Part shown: one piece after another, positions 1 to 8,331 of the stretch | Layout: every line of letters begins with the position of its first letter | How positions within the stretch are numbered: the stretch's first letter is position 1 | Source of the DNA: Nonomuraea aridisoli | GTDB taxonomy: Bacteria > Actinomycetota > Actinomycetes > Streptosporangiales > Streptosporangiaceae | Length of the DNA: 64,000 bases | Assembly: GCF_003236395.1 (NCBI RefSeq) | Contig: NZ_POUD01000014.1 | Span: 1 to 64,000 of the forward strand | Direction of reading: 5' to 3' | Program-made: the position numbers and the translations under genes | Notes under the pieces: model-generated | The model's input: the letters and a program-made list of their open reading frames with translations, nothing else | Database searches by the model: none | Told to the model about the DNA's origin: nothing

Positions 1-1
1 G

Positions 2-199
2 GTGGGGACCCCGTCGGCGGGCGGCGGGTGCGACTGGCGGTGGGTGAGCACGTACACCGGCAGCCGGTGCTCGCCCGTGGGACCGTCCGGCCCCCACCAG
101 CGCAGTGACGCATCGCCCGGCGCGCCGGACAGGTCGCCGTTCGTTCGTGTCGTGGTCGGTGTCCCGTCACCCGCGGCCACGCCGTAGTCCACCGCGGGG
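2..199 (-). pseudogene. Partial reading frame at left edge, possibly dihydrofolate reductase/RibD-C family
   Basis: On the minus strand an open frame enters from beyond the window and carries the local string LPVYVLTHR preceded by RWWGPDGP. This resembles the middle of actinobacterial dihydrofolate reductase-family (RibD C-terminal) proteins, where a WWG segment precedes a VFVLTH strand. Only about 65 codons are visible. Upstream of a GTG near 199 the frame stops looking like that family, so the piece may be truncated at its 5' side or the frame may shift. Family assignment rests on one short motif and is weak. Confidence 0.35.
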
Positions 200-231
200 T
201 GCTTGGGTTTGCGGCTGTGCGACGAAACGGA

Positions 232-1836
232 ATGGGGAAGTGGATGCTCGCGGCGGGCTCGCTCGCCGTGCTCCTCGGAGTGATGACACCCGCGGCGTAC
301 GCCGGCGACGGCAAGCGAGACGAGCCGGTCGAGCTGACCGTGATGACGTTCAACATCTGGACCGGCGGCGGCCGGGTCGATTTCGGCAAGGTGCCGGCCG
401 CGATCGAGGCGGCGCATGCCGACGTCGTCGGCATGCAGGAGACGGACGCCAACCTGGGCCGGGTCGCCGAAGCGCTCGGCTGGGACCACGTGTACGAGCC
501 GATGAGCATCATCAGCCGCTACCCGATCATCGTCCCGCGCCAGGGCGGAGACTTCGTCTACGTCGAGGTCTCGCCCGGCCGGGTGGTGGCCGTCAGCAAC
601 GTCCACCTACAGGCCTACCCGTACGGTCCGTACGACCTGCGCGACGGCGCGAGCCTGTCCTCCGTGCTCGCGAACGAGAACACGATCCACATGAACGCGA
701 TGGCGGGCCGGTTCACCTCGCTGCCCGCCCTGGCCGAGGCCGGGGTGCCCGTCTTCCTGACCGGTGACTTCAACGTTCCCTCGCACCTGGACTGGACGGC
801 GAAGGTGGCCGCCGCCACGCCGCGCCCGTACGACGAGGCCGTGGCGTGGCCGGTGTCGAAGCGGCTCGGCGACCTCGGCTTCCGCGACAGCTACCGGGAG
901 GCGCGGCCGGACCCGATCGCCGACCCCGGCTACACGTGGACGCCCGGCTACCCGCCGCCGTCGATGCCCGCGGACGAGGTCCACGACCGCATCGACTTCG
1001 TGTACGCCGCCGGCCCGGCGAAGACGCTCAGGAGCGACGTGGTCGGCGAGAAGCCGTCGCCCGCTCCCCTGCCCGGCGACTTCAACGGCCCGCACACCGA
1101 CATCGTGGTCGAGCCGTGGCCGTCGGACCACCGGGCGGTCGCCTCGACGTTCGAGGTGACGCCCGCGCCGCGGCCCGCGACGCTGACCGCCGCCGACGCC
1201 ACGGTGGCGCGGGGCGAGCGCCTGGAGCTCGAGGGGTACGGCGCGCGGCATGCCGCCGACTGGGTCGGGCTCTTCCCCGCCGGTTACGAGCCGACCCGGC
1301 GCGACATCGCCTGCATCTCGTCGGACCGGCCCGCGTGGTGCCGCCTGGCCGACTGGGCCTACCTGGCCTCCGGCACCCGGGAGCGGCCCAAGGAGTTCTC
1401 CCCCGGCGGGAAGGTCGGCTTCGACACCTCCGGCCTGGAGCCGGGCGAGTGGGTCGCGTGGCTGATGACCACCGGCCGCGACGCGACCATCGTGTCGGCG
1501 CCGTTCACCGTGCTGGACCCGGCGGCCCAGCCGTGGGTGCGGACCGACAAGTCGTCCTACGCCCCCGGCGAGCCGATCACCGTGACCTTCGGCAACGCCC
1601 CCGGCGGCGCGCTGGACTGGCTCGGCGTCTACCCCGCCGCCGAGGTGCCCGACGGCAGCCCGGGGTCGCTGCGCTGGGCCTACGTCTCCGGCCTGGCCAG
1701 CGGCACCAGCACCCTCGGAGCCGGCTCGCAGGGCACCACCTGGCCGCTGCCGCCGGGCGCGTACGCCGTGCACCTGCTGCTGGACGACGGCTACACCGTC
1801 GCGGCGACCGCGAGGTTCACCGTCGCCGCCCCGTAG
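232..1836 (+). CDS. Secreted endonuclease/exonuclease/phosphatase family protein
   Basis: A 534-residue exported hydrolase. The N-terminus is a signal peptide (hydrophobic run at about 4-20, likely cleavage after AYA near 23). An EEP (DNase I-like) domain follows with recognisable motifs: NIWTGGG, the metal-binding Glu in MQETD, GDFNVPSHLD, and the C-terminal SDH of PSDHRAV. The last 210 residues hold two similar beta-rich domains, each with a DW-V/L-G-L/V-F/Y strand (DWVGLFPAG, DWLGVYPAA) like SKICH-type modules. The substrate (phosphodiester, sphingolipid or nucleic acid) cannot be read from sequence. I chose ATG 232 because a GTG at 199 would add 11 unconserved residues before the signal peptide. 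No partner gene is adjacent. Confidence 0.8.
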   Translation: MGKWMLAAGSLAVLLGVMTPAAYAGDGKRDEPVELTVMTFNIWTGGGRVDFGKVPAAIEAAHADVVGMQETDANLGRVAEALGWDHVYEPMSIISRYPIIVPRQGGDFVYVEVSPGRVVAVSNVHLQAYPYGPYDLRDGASLSSVLANENTIHMNAMAGRFTSLPALAEAGVPVFLTGDFNVPSHLDWTAKVAAATPRPYDEAVAWPVSKRLGDLGFRDSYREARPDPIADPGYTWTPGYPPPSMPADEVHDRIDFVYAAGPAKTLRSDVVGEKPSPAPLPGDFNGPHTDIVVEPWPSDHRAVASTFEVTPAPRPATLTAADATVARGERLELEGYGARHAADWVGLFPAGYEPTRRDIACISSDRPAWCRLADWAYLASGTRERPKEFSPGGKVGFDTSGLEPGEWVAWLMTTGRDATIVSAPFTVLDPAAQPWVRTDKSSYAPGEPITVTFGNAPGGALDWLGVYPAAEVPDGSPGSLRWAYVSGLASGTSTLGAGSQGTTWPLPPGAYAVHLLLDDGYTVAATARFTVAAP

Positions 1837-2050
1837 GGCTCTTCCGTGAAGGTCGCGGATCGATGCACATGGATCACGACGCGATCGGCGGCGCATCGAA
1901 GGGATCGACCTGCCCGGCCTGCACGCGGGGTTCAGCGATCCGCGACGACGCCGCCGCCCAACCTGACCTGGGTCCACGCGGCCGCCCGCGTGATCGTCGC
2001 CGGGCGGGGCGCGGAGGGCCCGCGTAGTGTTGAGGTAGGCAACTTTCCGA

Positions 2051-2066
2051 GAGAGGACGGTCGCTG
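2051..2066 (+). promoter_or_regulatory. Ribosome binding site supporting a CTG start
   Basis: GAGAGGA at 2051-2057 is followed after six bases by CTG (2064-2066), in frame with the histidine kinase. The next in-frame start, GTG 2094, has only pyrimidine-rich sequence in front of it. This decides the start in favour of the rare initiator CTG, adding ten residues. Confidence 0.5.
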
Positions 2067-3626
2067 ATCGACGCTCCTGACCCGTACGCGCTGGTGTCGA
2101 TCGTCGCCGGAGCCGGTTTCGTCGTCGCGGGTCTGGTGGCGTGGCGGTCGCGATCCGGCCGGCTCGGGTTCCTGCTGGCGGCGGAGGGCGTGCTCTGGAC
2201 GCTCTACCAGGTGCCGCTGCCCGTGCCCCCCGAGGTCGCCGCGGTGACCGTGGGGGCCTGGCCGGCGTTGCTGGCCCATCTCGTCATGGCCTTTCCCGGC
2301 GGCAGGCTGGGCAGCCGGACGTCCCGGGCGGTGGTGGCCCTGGGCTACGCGTGCGTGGTGGTCATGGGCCTGCGGCACCTCGCCGGGCCGGGGGCGTGCG
2401 CGGTGATCAGGGACGTGGGGACGGCGGTCCTCGTGTTCGTCGGCGTGAGCGTGATCGTCCTGCAGGCGCGGCGGCTGCGCGGCAGCAGCGTGGCGCGGCG
2501 CCGCCTGCTGACGCCGGTGCTGGTGGCCGCGGTGGTGGCGACGGCGCTGTTCGTGGTGTGGAAACCGGTCGCGGTCGCGGGCGGTTCGGCCCCGGTGCTC
2601 GCCCTGGCCGTCCAGGTGGCCTTCGCCGCGGTCGGGCTGGCGTTCCTCTGGAGTCTGGTGCGACGCCGGATGGACAGGGGCGGGGTCGCCGGGCTGGTGG
2701 TGCGGCTGAGCGGGGAGCCGCACCCGGCCACGCTCCAGACCGCGCTGGCCGAGACGCTGCACGACCCGACGCTGCGGGTGGGCTACTGGGTGCCGGAGTC
2801 GGAGGGGTACCTCGACGTCGGCGGACGTCCCGTGCTGCCGGAGCCGGGCCAGGTGGTGACCGAGGTCGACAGGGACGGCCCGCTCGCCGTGCTCGCTCAT
2901 GATCCGGCCCTGCTGGACAACCCCGAGCTGATTCAGGCCGCGTGCGCCGCCGCGTCACTCGCCTTGGAGAACGAGCGCCTGACCGCCGAGCTGCGGGTGC
3001 GCCTGCGCCAGCTCGCCGACTCCCGGGCCCAGGTGGTGCGTGCCGCCGAGGCGGAGCGCCGCCGGCTGGAGCGCGACCTGCACGACGGCGTCCAGCAGCG
3101 GTTGCTGGCGATCCCGCTGACGCTCAGCCTGGCCGAGGCCGCGCTGACGTCGGGCCCTGAGCGGGTGCGTCCGCTGATCGGCGAGGCCAGAGAGACCGCG
3201 TTCGCCGCGCTCGACGAGGTACGCGCGCTCGCCCAGGGCATCCACCCGCCGATCCTCACCGAGCGCGGCCTGGTGGGCGCGGTGCAGGAGCTGGCCGCCG
3301 TGGCGCCGGTGCCGGTGGCGATCTCGTCCGACGTCGCCGGCGAGCTGCCTGTGGAGGTGGAGACCACCGCGTACTACGTGGTGGCGGAGGCCCTGGCGAA
3401 CCTCGCCAAGCACGCCGCGGCCGACCGGGCGTCGGTCAGCATCAGCCGGGCCGGCGGGCGGCTGTCGGTGGCGGTCAGCGACAACGGGCGCGGCGGAGCC
3501 GACCCCGAGCGCGGGTCGGGCCTGCGCGGGCTCGCCGGGCGCGTCGAGACCAACGGAGGGAGCCTGCGCGTGCGCAGCCTGCCCGGTCAGGGCACCAGGA
3601 TCGAGGCGATGCTGCCGTGCGCGTAG
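2064..3626 (+). CDS. Membrane sensor histidine kinase (NarL/DesK-type partner)
   Basis: About 520 residues: five to six N-terminal membrane segments (roughly 1-195), a linker that could be a degenerate GAF region, then a HisKA_3 dimerisation helix with the phospho-acceptor His in ERDLHDGVQQRL, and a HATPase domain with the N-box around YYVVAEALANLAKHA and the G-box DNGRGG...GSGLRGL. An in-frame GTG at 2094 has no Shine-Dalgarno sequence, whereas a CTG at 2064 lies 6 nt after GAGAGGA (2051-2057), so I favour the CTG start. The 3' end overlaps the response-regulator start by 10 bp, marking a translationally coupled pair. The signal sensed is unknown. Confidence 0.85.
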   Translation: MIDAPDPYALVSIVAGAGFVVAGLVAWRSRSGRLGFLLAAEGVLWTLYQVPLPVPPEVAAVTVGAWPALLAHLVMAFPGGRLGSRTSRAVVALGYACVVVMGLRHLAGPGACAVIRDVGTAVLVFVGVSVIVLQARRLRGSSVARRRLLTPVLVAAVVATALFVVWKPVAVAGGSAPVLALAVQVAFAAVGLAFLWSLVRRRMDRGGVAGLVVRLSGEPHPATLQTALAETLHDPTLRVGYWVPESEGYLDVGGRPVLPEPGQVVTEVDRDGPLAVLAHDPALLDNPELIQAACAAASLALENERLTAELRVRLRQLADSRAQVVRAAEAERRRLERDLHDGVQQRLLAIPLTLSLAEAALTSGPERVRPLIGEARETAFAALDEVRALAQGIHPPILTERGLVGAVQELAAVAPVPVAISSDVAGELPVEVETTAYYVVAEALANLAKHAAADRASVSISRAGGRLSVAVSDNGRGGADPERGSGLRGLAGRVETNGGSLRVRSLPGQGTRIEAMLPCA

Positions 3627-4264
3627 TGATCGCGGAGGACAACACGCTGCTGCGGGAGGGCGTCGCGCGGCTGCTCGGCGAGGCGGGGTTCGAGGTCGTC
3701 GCGACGGTCGAGGACGCGTCGGCGCTGCTGGAGGAGGTGGCGGCGCGCCGACCCGACGTGGCGGTGGTGGACATCCGCCTGCCGCCCACGCGGACCGACG
3801 AGGGGCTGCGCGCGGCCCAGGAGATCCGCCGCGCCCACCCGTCCACGGGCGTGCTGGTGCTGTCGCAGTACGTACGCGTCAGCTACACCGTCGAGCTGCT
3901 CGGCGGCGGCGCCCGCGGGCTCGGCTACCTGCTGAAAGACCGGGTGTCGGACCTGGCCGAGTTCGCCGCGGCGGTACGCCAGGTGGGCAGGGGCGGGTCG
4001 GCGTTCGATCCGATCGTCGTGGACCAGCTCGTGGGGCGGCGCGCGCACGAGGGCGACTCCCTGCACACCCTGACCGACCGGGAACGCGCCGTGCTGGCGC
4101 TGATGGCTGAGGGCCGGACGAACCAGGCCATCGCCGAGCGGCTCGTCATCGCCGAACGCACCGTGGAGAAGCACTGCACCAGCATCTTCGCCAAGCTCGG
4201 CCTGCCCGCGCGGGCCGACGACCACCGGCGCGTGCTGGCCGTCCTGCGCTACCTGAACGCCTGA
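3617..4264 (+). CDS. LuxR/NarL-family response regulator
   Basis: 215 residues. A receiver domain begins RVVIAEDNTLLREGV, with the phospho-acceptor Asp in VVDIRLPP (about residue 53) and the conserved Lys in LLKDRV. A C-terminal LuxR-type helix-turn-helix starts LTDRERAVLALMAEGRTNQ and continues through RTVEKHCTSIFAKLGL. It starts at GTG 3617 inside the kinase gene, so the two are co-translated. Targets are unknown; such pairs often control adjacent transporter or stress genes, and the next gene is a small membrane protein that could be one. Confidence 0.9.
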   Translation: MRVVIAEDNTLLREGVARLLGEAGFEVVATVEDASALLEEVAARRPDVAVVDIRLPPTRTDEGLRAAQEIRRAHPSTGVLVLSQYVRVSYTVELLGGGARGLGYLLKDRVSDLAEFAAAVRQVGRGGSAFDPIVVDQLVGRRAHEGDSLHTLTDRERAVLALMAEGRTNQAIAERLVIAERTVEKHCTSIFAKLGLPARADDHRRVLAVLRYLNA

Positions 4265-4280
4265 ACGCGGCCGGCGCCGG

Positions 4281-4313
4281 GTGCGGGTAGCCGCACCACC
4301 CGCGTGCGGGTGG
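4281..4313. terminator. Two tandem GC hairpins after the two-component operon
   Basis: GTGCGG/CCGCAC with a 4-nt loop (4281-4296) runs directly into CCACCCGC/GCGGGTGG with a 2-nt loop (4296-4313). They lie 16 bp after the response-regulator stop. No U-tract follows, as is common for actinomycete terminators. Confidence 0.55.
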
Positions 4314-4426
4314 CACGCCCGCGGGTGGGAGCCTGCTCGCTTCCGGCCACGTGAGCGCGCCCGCACACTCGTCCCGTGAGACAGGCCCGCCCCTGGCGGC
4401 CTCCCGTGATGAGAGGAACCCTCCCC

Positions 4427-4792
4427 GTGAACGTCGTCACCGTGGCCCGATCCGTCGCCGCCGTCATGAGTCTGATCATGGCCGGGTACCTGGCCGTCGA
4501 CGGAGCCCACCGCCCGGCCAACATGTTCCTGTGGCCCGATGTGGCCGTCGCCGTGTTCCTCGCGGCGGCCGCGGCCCTGCCGCGCCGGTTCGCCCACGCC
4601 GGGCTGATCTTCGCTTTCGGCTGGTCGGCGGGGGTCATCACGGTCTCGATCTTCAGCTACGTGGTACGCGGCGCCTTCGCCTGGCCGAACCTGGCCCTGG
4701 TGCTCGTCTCCGTGCTCATGGCGGCCCTGCTCACCAGGTCGCTCGCGCCGGACCGGCCGGGACGGTCGCTGCGTACATCTGTTCCTAACTAG
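4427..4792 (+). CDS. Small integral membrane protein
   Basis: 121 residues with four hydrophobic segments (about 5-24, 34-52, 58-80 and 86-108) and few charged residues; no catalytic motif and no family recognised. The start GTG 4427 follows GAGAGGA (4411-4417) at a normal distance, which is better than the upstream in-frame GTG 4376 or ATG 4409. The stop codon TAG 4790-4792 directly abuts the operator of the downstream TetR gene. Function is unknown; the position allows co-expression with the upstream two-component system, but two hairpins lie between them. Confidence 0.6.
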   Translation: MNVVTVARSVAAVMSLIMAGYLAVDGAHRPANMFLWPDVAVAVFLAAAAALPRRFAHAGLIFAFGWSAGVITVSIFSYVVRGAFAWPNLALVLVSVLMAALLTRSLAPDRPGRSLRTSVPN

Positions 4793-4807
4793 TGTACATT
4801 TGTACGC
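4792..4807. promoter_or_regulatory. Dyad operator on the TetR start codon
   Basis: GTGTACA (4792-4798), two central T bases, then TGTACGC (4801-4807): arms of seven bases with one mismatch, ending one base before the ATG of the TetR gene. No Shine-Dalgarno sequence fits between operator and ATG, so the mRNA may be leaderless. Most likely the autoregulatory site of the TetR repressor and hence the control point of the epoxide hydrolase behind it. Confidence 0.55.
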
Positions 4808-5416
4808 ATGGGAGGGACCGGAGCAGGTGGTGCGCGGCGGGGGCGGCGTTACGACCCCGAGCGCAGGACGCGCATCCTGGACGCCGCCCTCGACGTCATC
4901 GCCGAGCACGGCACGGCCGGGACGACGCACCGCACCATCGCCGCGCGCGCCGACGTGCCGCTCGGCTCGGTCACCTACCACTTCGCGAGCCTGGCCGACC
5001 TGCTGGCGCAGGCGTTCGCCCGGTACGTCGAGCTGCAGTCCGCGACCTTCGAGAAGCTCTTCGAGGACGTGGCGACGCCCGAGCAGTTCGTCGAGGTCGT
5101 GGTCGACCTCGTCTGCGGCGGCCCCGCCCGGCACCGCAGCGCGGTCCTCGGCTTCGAGCTGCACCTGGCGGCGCTGCGCGACCCCGGCCTGCGCGTCCTG
5201 ACGCAGGCGTGGACGTGGCAGAGCCGGGCCGTCCTCGCCCGGTTCACCGGCCCCGACACCGCCGCGCGCCTGGACGCCCTGCTCGAAGGCATGATCATGC
5301 ACGCCCTGCTGGCGGCCGAGCCGGAGTCGCGCGAGGCGACCCGGGCCGCGATCGTCCAGACCCTCGGCCCGGCGCACCTGGAAGGAGATCGCCATGCCCG
5401 TGCTCGCGGTATCTGA
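4808..5416 (+). CDS. TetR/AcrR-family transcriptional regulator
   Basis: 202 residues. The N-terminal TetR DNA-binding domain reads RRTRILDAALDVIAEHG, then the helix-turn-helix TTHRTIAARADVPLGSVTYHFASLADLLAQAF. The C-terminal ligand domain is not assignable to a ligand. The gene overlaps the epoxide hydrolase by 23 bp, so regulator and enzyme form one transcription unit, and the likely ligand is the hydrolase substrate or a related lipophilic compound (inference). It is preceded by a palindrome that leaves no room for a ribosome binding site. Confidence 0.87.
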   Translation: MGGTGAGGARRGRRYDPERRTRILDAALDVIAEHGTAGTTHRTIAARADVPLGSVTYHFASLADLLAQAFARYVELQSATFEKLFEDVATPEQFVEVVVDLVCGGPARHRSAVLGFELHLAALRDPGLRVLTQAWTWQSRAVLARFTGPDTAARLDALLEGMIMHALLAAEPESREATRAAIVQTLGPAHLEGDRHARARGI

Positions 5417-6515
5417 CGAAGAGCTGGAGGAGCTGCGGTCACGACTGCGCGCCACCCGCTGGCCGGCCGCCTGGCCCCTCAGCGGGTGGGCGGCCGGCGC
5501 CGAGCTCGGCGAGCTGCGACGCCTGGTCGCGTACTGGGCCTCCGGCTACGACTGGCGTGCGCACGAGGCCGCCGTCAACGCCCTGCCGTCCCATTTCGCC
5601 GACATCGACGGTACCCCCGTCCACTACCTGCGCTACGACGCTGAACGCCCCGGCGCGCTGCCGATCGTCGTCACCCACGGGTGGCCCAGCTCGTTCCTCG
5701 AACTGACCGGTCTCGCCGAGCGGCTGGCCCATCCGTCGCGACACGGGGGCGACCCCGCCGACGCGTTCACGGTGATCGTGCCCTCGCTGCCCGGCTTCGC
5801 CTTCTCGCCGCAGCGGCCCTCGCTCACCGGAACGCCGCAGACCCACGAGCTCTGGCACCGCCTCATGCACGACGAGCTCGGCTTCGACCGGTACGCCGCC
5901 CACGGCGGCGACCTGGGCGCCGGCATCACCTCACGCCTCGCCGAGGCCCACCCCGAGGCGCTGGCCGGCATCCACCTGCTGGCGGTCGCCGGCCCGGCCG
6001 AGTACGACCCCGACAGCCTCACCCCGGAGGAACGGGCCTACCTCGACTCCGTCGCGACGTGGAACCGGGAGGAGGGCGGCTACCAGCACGAGCAGGGCAC
6101 CCGCCCCCTCACCCTGAGCTACGGCCTGTCCGACTCACCGGCCGGGCTGCTCGCCTGGATCGTGGAGAAGTACCGTGCGTGGAGCGACAGCGGCGGCGAC
6201 CTGTCGTCCCGCTTCAGCGACGACTTCATGCTGACCCAGGCGTCGCTCTACTGGTTCACCGGGACCGTCTCGACCTCCTTCAGGCCGTACTACGAGTACG
6301 CGCGGCGGCTCACCAGGCGCGTCGAGCGGGTGGACGTCCCCACCGCGCTCGCGCTGTTCCCCGCCGACCTCACGCTGCCGCCGCGCAGCTGGGCCGAGCG
6401 CACCCACAACATCACCAGGTACACCCGCATGCCGCGCGGCGGCCACTTCGCCGCCCACGAGGAGCCGGAGCTCCTCGTGCACGACATCACCGAGTTCTTC
6501 CGCGCCGTCCGATGA
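5394..6515 (+). CDS. Epoxide hydrolase, EHN-domain family
   Basis: 373 residues, the usual length. An N-terminal epoxide-hydrolase (EHN) region (about 1-90) precedes the alpha/beta-hydrolase core. HGWP at 95-98 forms the oxyanion hole, the nucleophile is Asp 173 in HGGDLGAG, and the catalytic His is in GGHFAAHEEPELL near the C-terminus. The enzyme opens epoxides to diols in the cytoplasm. The start ATG follows GAAGGAGAT and lies within the end of the TetR gene, giving coupled translation. Natural substrate unknown. The last 29 bp are antisense to a degenerate membrane-protein frame. Confidence 0.88.
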   Translation: MPVLAVSDEELEELRSRLRATRWPAAWPLSGWAAGAELGELRRLVAYWASGYDWRAHEAAVNALPSHFADIDGTPVHYLRYDAERPGALPIVVTHGWPSSFLELTGLAERLAHPSRHGGDPADAFTVIVPSLPGFAFSPQRPSLTGTPQTHELWHRLMHDELGFDRYAAHGGDLGAGITSRLAEAHPEALAGIHLLAVAGPAEYDPDSLTPEERAYLDSVATWNREEGGYQHEQGTRPLTLSYGLSDSPAGLLAWIVEKYRAWSDSGGDLSSRFSDDFMLTQASLYWFTGTVSTSFRPYYEYARRLTRRVERVDVPTALALFPADLTLPPRSWAERTHNITRYTRMPRGGHFAAHEEPELLVHDITEFFRAVR

Positions 6516-6657
6516 TCCCCTGGATGCTGAGGGTGATCTCGCTGACGATCGCGGAGCCGATGAACGTCCCGAAGAAGACCAGGACCGCGACGATGACGAG
6601 CTTCCAGCCGGAGCGCTTGAAGACCTCGACCTCCGTACGTCCGATGGACAGCGCCGC
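6487..6657 (-). pseudogene. Remnant of a membrane protein C-terminus
   Basis: On the minus strand about 48 codons read AALSIGRTEVEVFKRSGWK and then a single strong hydrophobic segment LVIVAVLVFFGTFIGSAIV. It has no start and is in the same frame as, and directly behind, the TAG that ends the amidohydrolase remnant. It looks like the last transmembrane helix of a larger transporter-like protein of the kind found beside amidohydrolases and M20 amidases (possibly DUF3100, low confidence). Its 3' end runs antisense into the epoxide hydrolase gene and stops at 6487, which suggests that the natural end is gone too. Confidence 0.5.
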
Positions 6658-6855
6658 CTAGGCGAGCACGGTCGTGACGCCGCCGCCCAGCACGAGCCCG
6701 AGGTTTCTCGCGGCGACGCAGAACTGGTAGGAGAACGGCCGCTCGACCTGGTCGAGCGCGCTGGGGCCGTCCAGGGTCGTGTGGACGTGGCAGTCGAACA
6801 GCACGGTCATGCCGGTGCCGTCGAAGACGCTGCCGCCGCGCACCACGCCGCGCAT
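6658..6855 (-). pseudogene. Truncated and internally deleted amidohydrolase
   Basis: 65 codons. The start reads MRGVVRGGSVFDGTG, the opening strands of metal-dependent amidohydrolases, but it jumps straight to LFDCHVHTTLDGPSALDQ, the first metal-binding motif (HVH). About 30 codons that normally separate them are missing. After GVTTV the family sequence ends, and VLA-TAG joins it in frame to the membrane-protein remnant. The ATG overlaps the TGA of the M20 gene (TGATG), so the locus was once a coupled operon. The product cannot be active: most of the barrel and the other metal ligands are absent. Confidence 0.7.
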
Positions 6856-8084
6856 CAGAAGGCCATCCGGTGCAGGGCCGTGGCCAGGACGGAGGCGCCG
6901 CGTACGCAGTCCTCCGGGTGGGTGTACTCCTCCTTGCAGTGGGAGCGTCCCTCGACGCTGGGGACGAAGAGCATCGCGGTCGGGACGTGCTCGCCCATGA
7001 GCTGGCTGTCGTGGCCGGCGCCGCTGGGCAGGTCCATCGACGTCGCCCCGCAGTCGGCCGCCGCCTGGGTGAGCGCCTCCCGCAGGCGCGTGTCCATGAC
7101 GGTGGGGGTCTCGTCCTTGAGGCGTTCGAAGGTGATCTCGACGCCGCGGCGCGCCGCGATGGTCGCGGCGATCCGATGGACCTCGTCGGCGCGGGCCTTC
7201 AGGTCCTCGGCGACGGTGTGGCGCAGGTCCATGGAGAGGACGACCTCGCCGGGGACGATGCTGGGCCAGCCGGGGCGCACGTCCCAGCGGCCGAAGGTCA
7301 CCCGGCCGGCCTTGTCGGTCTCGGCGACGTGCCGGGTGATCGCGGTGCTGATCTCGGCGGCGGCCTGCACGGCGTCCAGGCGCGCGTCCATCGGGGTGCC
7401 GCCGGCGTGGTCCTGGCGTCCGGTGACGACGATCTCCTCCCAGACCAGCCCGGTGATCACCTCGACGATGCCGACGTCCGTGCCGGCGGTTTCCAGCACC
7501 TTGCCCTGCTCGATGTGCAGCTCGACGAACGCGGCGACGTCGTCCCTCTTGGCGGTGGCCACGGCCGAGGGGTCGAGGCCGACCGCGGTCATCGCCTCGG
7601 CCATCGAGACGCCGTCGGCGTCCTTGAGCGTGGCGGGCTCGTCGGGACCGACGAGGCCGAGCATGGCCCGGGAGCCGAAGAAGTTGGCCTGGTAGCGGCT
7701 GCTCTCCTCCTCGCACAACGAGACGACCTCGAGCGACGTCCTGGGCCGCTCGCCCAGAGCGGCCAGGGCTTCGAGCGCCGCCAGGCCGGCCAGCACGCCG
7801 AGCGCTCCGTCGTACTTGCCGCCTTCGGGGACCGTGTCGATGTGGCTGCCGGTGAGGATGGTCGCGCTGTCGTCGGCGCCGGGCAGGCGGCCGAAGACGT
7901 TGCCGACGGCGTCGCGGCGCACCCGCAGCCCGGCCTCGCGCATCCAGCCGGCCACGAGGTCCTGCGCCTGGGCCCAGGCGACGTCGTACTGGAAGCGGGC
8001 CATGCCGCCGTCGGGCAGCTCGCCGAGCCTGCCGAGCTCCTCGACGTACCGGGCCATCTTCTGCGGATCGATGTCGATGTTCAC
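6855..8084 (-). CDS. M20-family Zn-dependent amidase (N-carbamoyl amino acid/allantoate type)
   Basis: 409 residues, full length. Family motifs are intact: GSHIDTVPEGGKYDGALG carrying the first metal His and the bridging Asp, CEEESSRY with the catalytic/metal Glu pair, and later metal-site regions around ELHIEQGKVLE and GAGHDSQLM. It hydrolyses carbamoyl or amide bonds of small substrates such as N-carbamoyl amino acids, ureidoglycolate or allantoate; which one is not decidable. Start GTG 8084 follows GGGAGACAGC. It is the only whole gene in a run of remnants, so it may be the last survivor of a decaying pathway. Confidence 0.85.
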   Translation of the reverse strand: MNIDIDPQKMARYVEELGRLGELPDGGMARFQYDVAWAQAQDLVAGWMREAGLRVRRDAVGNVFGRLPGADDSATILTGSHIDTVPEGGKYDGALGVLAGLAALEALAALGERPRTSLEVVSLCEEESSRYQANFFGSRAMLGLVGPDEPATLKDADGVSMAEAMTAVGLDPSAVATAKRDDVAAFVELHIEQGKVLETAGTDVGIVEVITGLVWEEIVVTGRQDHAGGTPMDARLDAVQAAAEISTAITRHVAETDKAGRVTFGRWDVRPGWPSIVPGEVVLSMDLRHTVAEDLKARADEVHRIAATIAARRGVEITFERLKDETPTVMDTRLREALTQAAADCGATSMDLPSGAGHDSQLMGEHVPTAMLFVPSVEGRSHCKEEYTHPEDCVRGASVLATALHRMAF

Positions 8085-8100
8085 GCTGTCTCCCGTCTGG

Positions 8101-8316
8101 TCAGTCCTGCAGGATGCCGATGGCCCGCTGCGACTCGGCGTCGATCTGGCGCGGTGCGGGCTCGGGGTCGAAGTCGAGCAGGGCCTCGACGGTCTGCCCG
8201 GCCGTCACGCCGTGACCGAGCAGGACGAGCCCCTGCGAACCGAGGTACGGGTTGACGAACGACGGGTCGAGGCCTTCTCCATGACGGGTTACCCCCGAGG
8301 TCTGGTCGTGCGCCAT
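8101..8316 (-). pseudogene. Truncated DUF1028 (Ntn-hydrolase-like) protein
   Basis: 71 codons. The segment from EGLDPSFVNPYLGSQGLVLLGHG through TVEALLDFDPEP matches the central part of DUF1028 proteins (their typical string is FVNPSYGPRGLALLRDG followed by EALLAADPG). The N-terminal catalytic strand and about 150 C-terminal residues are missing. It sits 16 bp upstream of the M20 start in the same direction. DUF1028 proteins are commonly found in such amidohydrolase/M20 operons, which supports a remnant rather than a small new gene. Confidence 0.55.
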
Positions 8317-8319
8317 GCG

Positions 8320-8331
8320 ACCAACATTGGT
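8320..8331. promoter_or_regulatory. ACCAA-TTGGT dyad in front of the decayed operon
   Basis: ACCAA, CA, TTGGT forms a 12-bp inverted repeat three bases upstream of the DUF1028 remnant start. Its position, with a broken FadR-type regulator reading away on the other side, suggests the former operator of this divergent locus. Inference from position and symmetry only. Confidence 0.35.

Noticed and set aside
4720-5706. Arg-rich frames over the TetR and epoxide hydrolase genes
   Set aside because: Low-complexity shadow text only.
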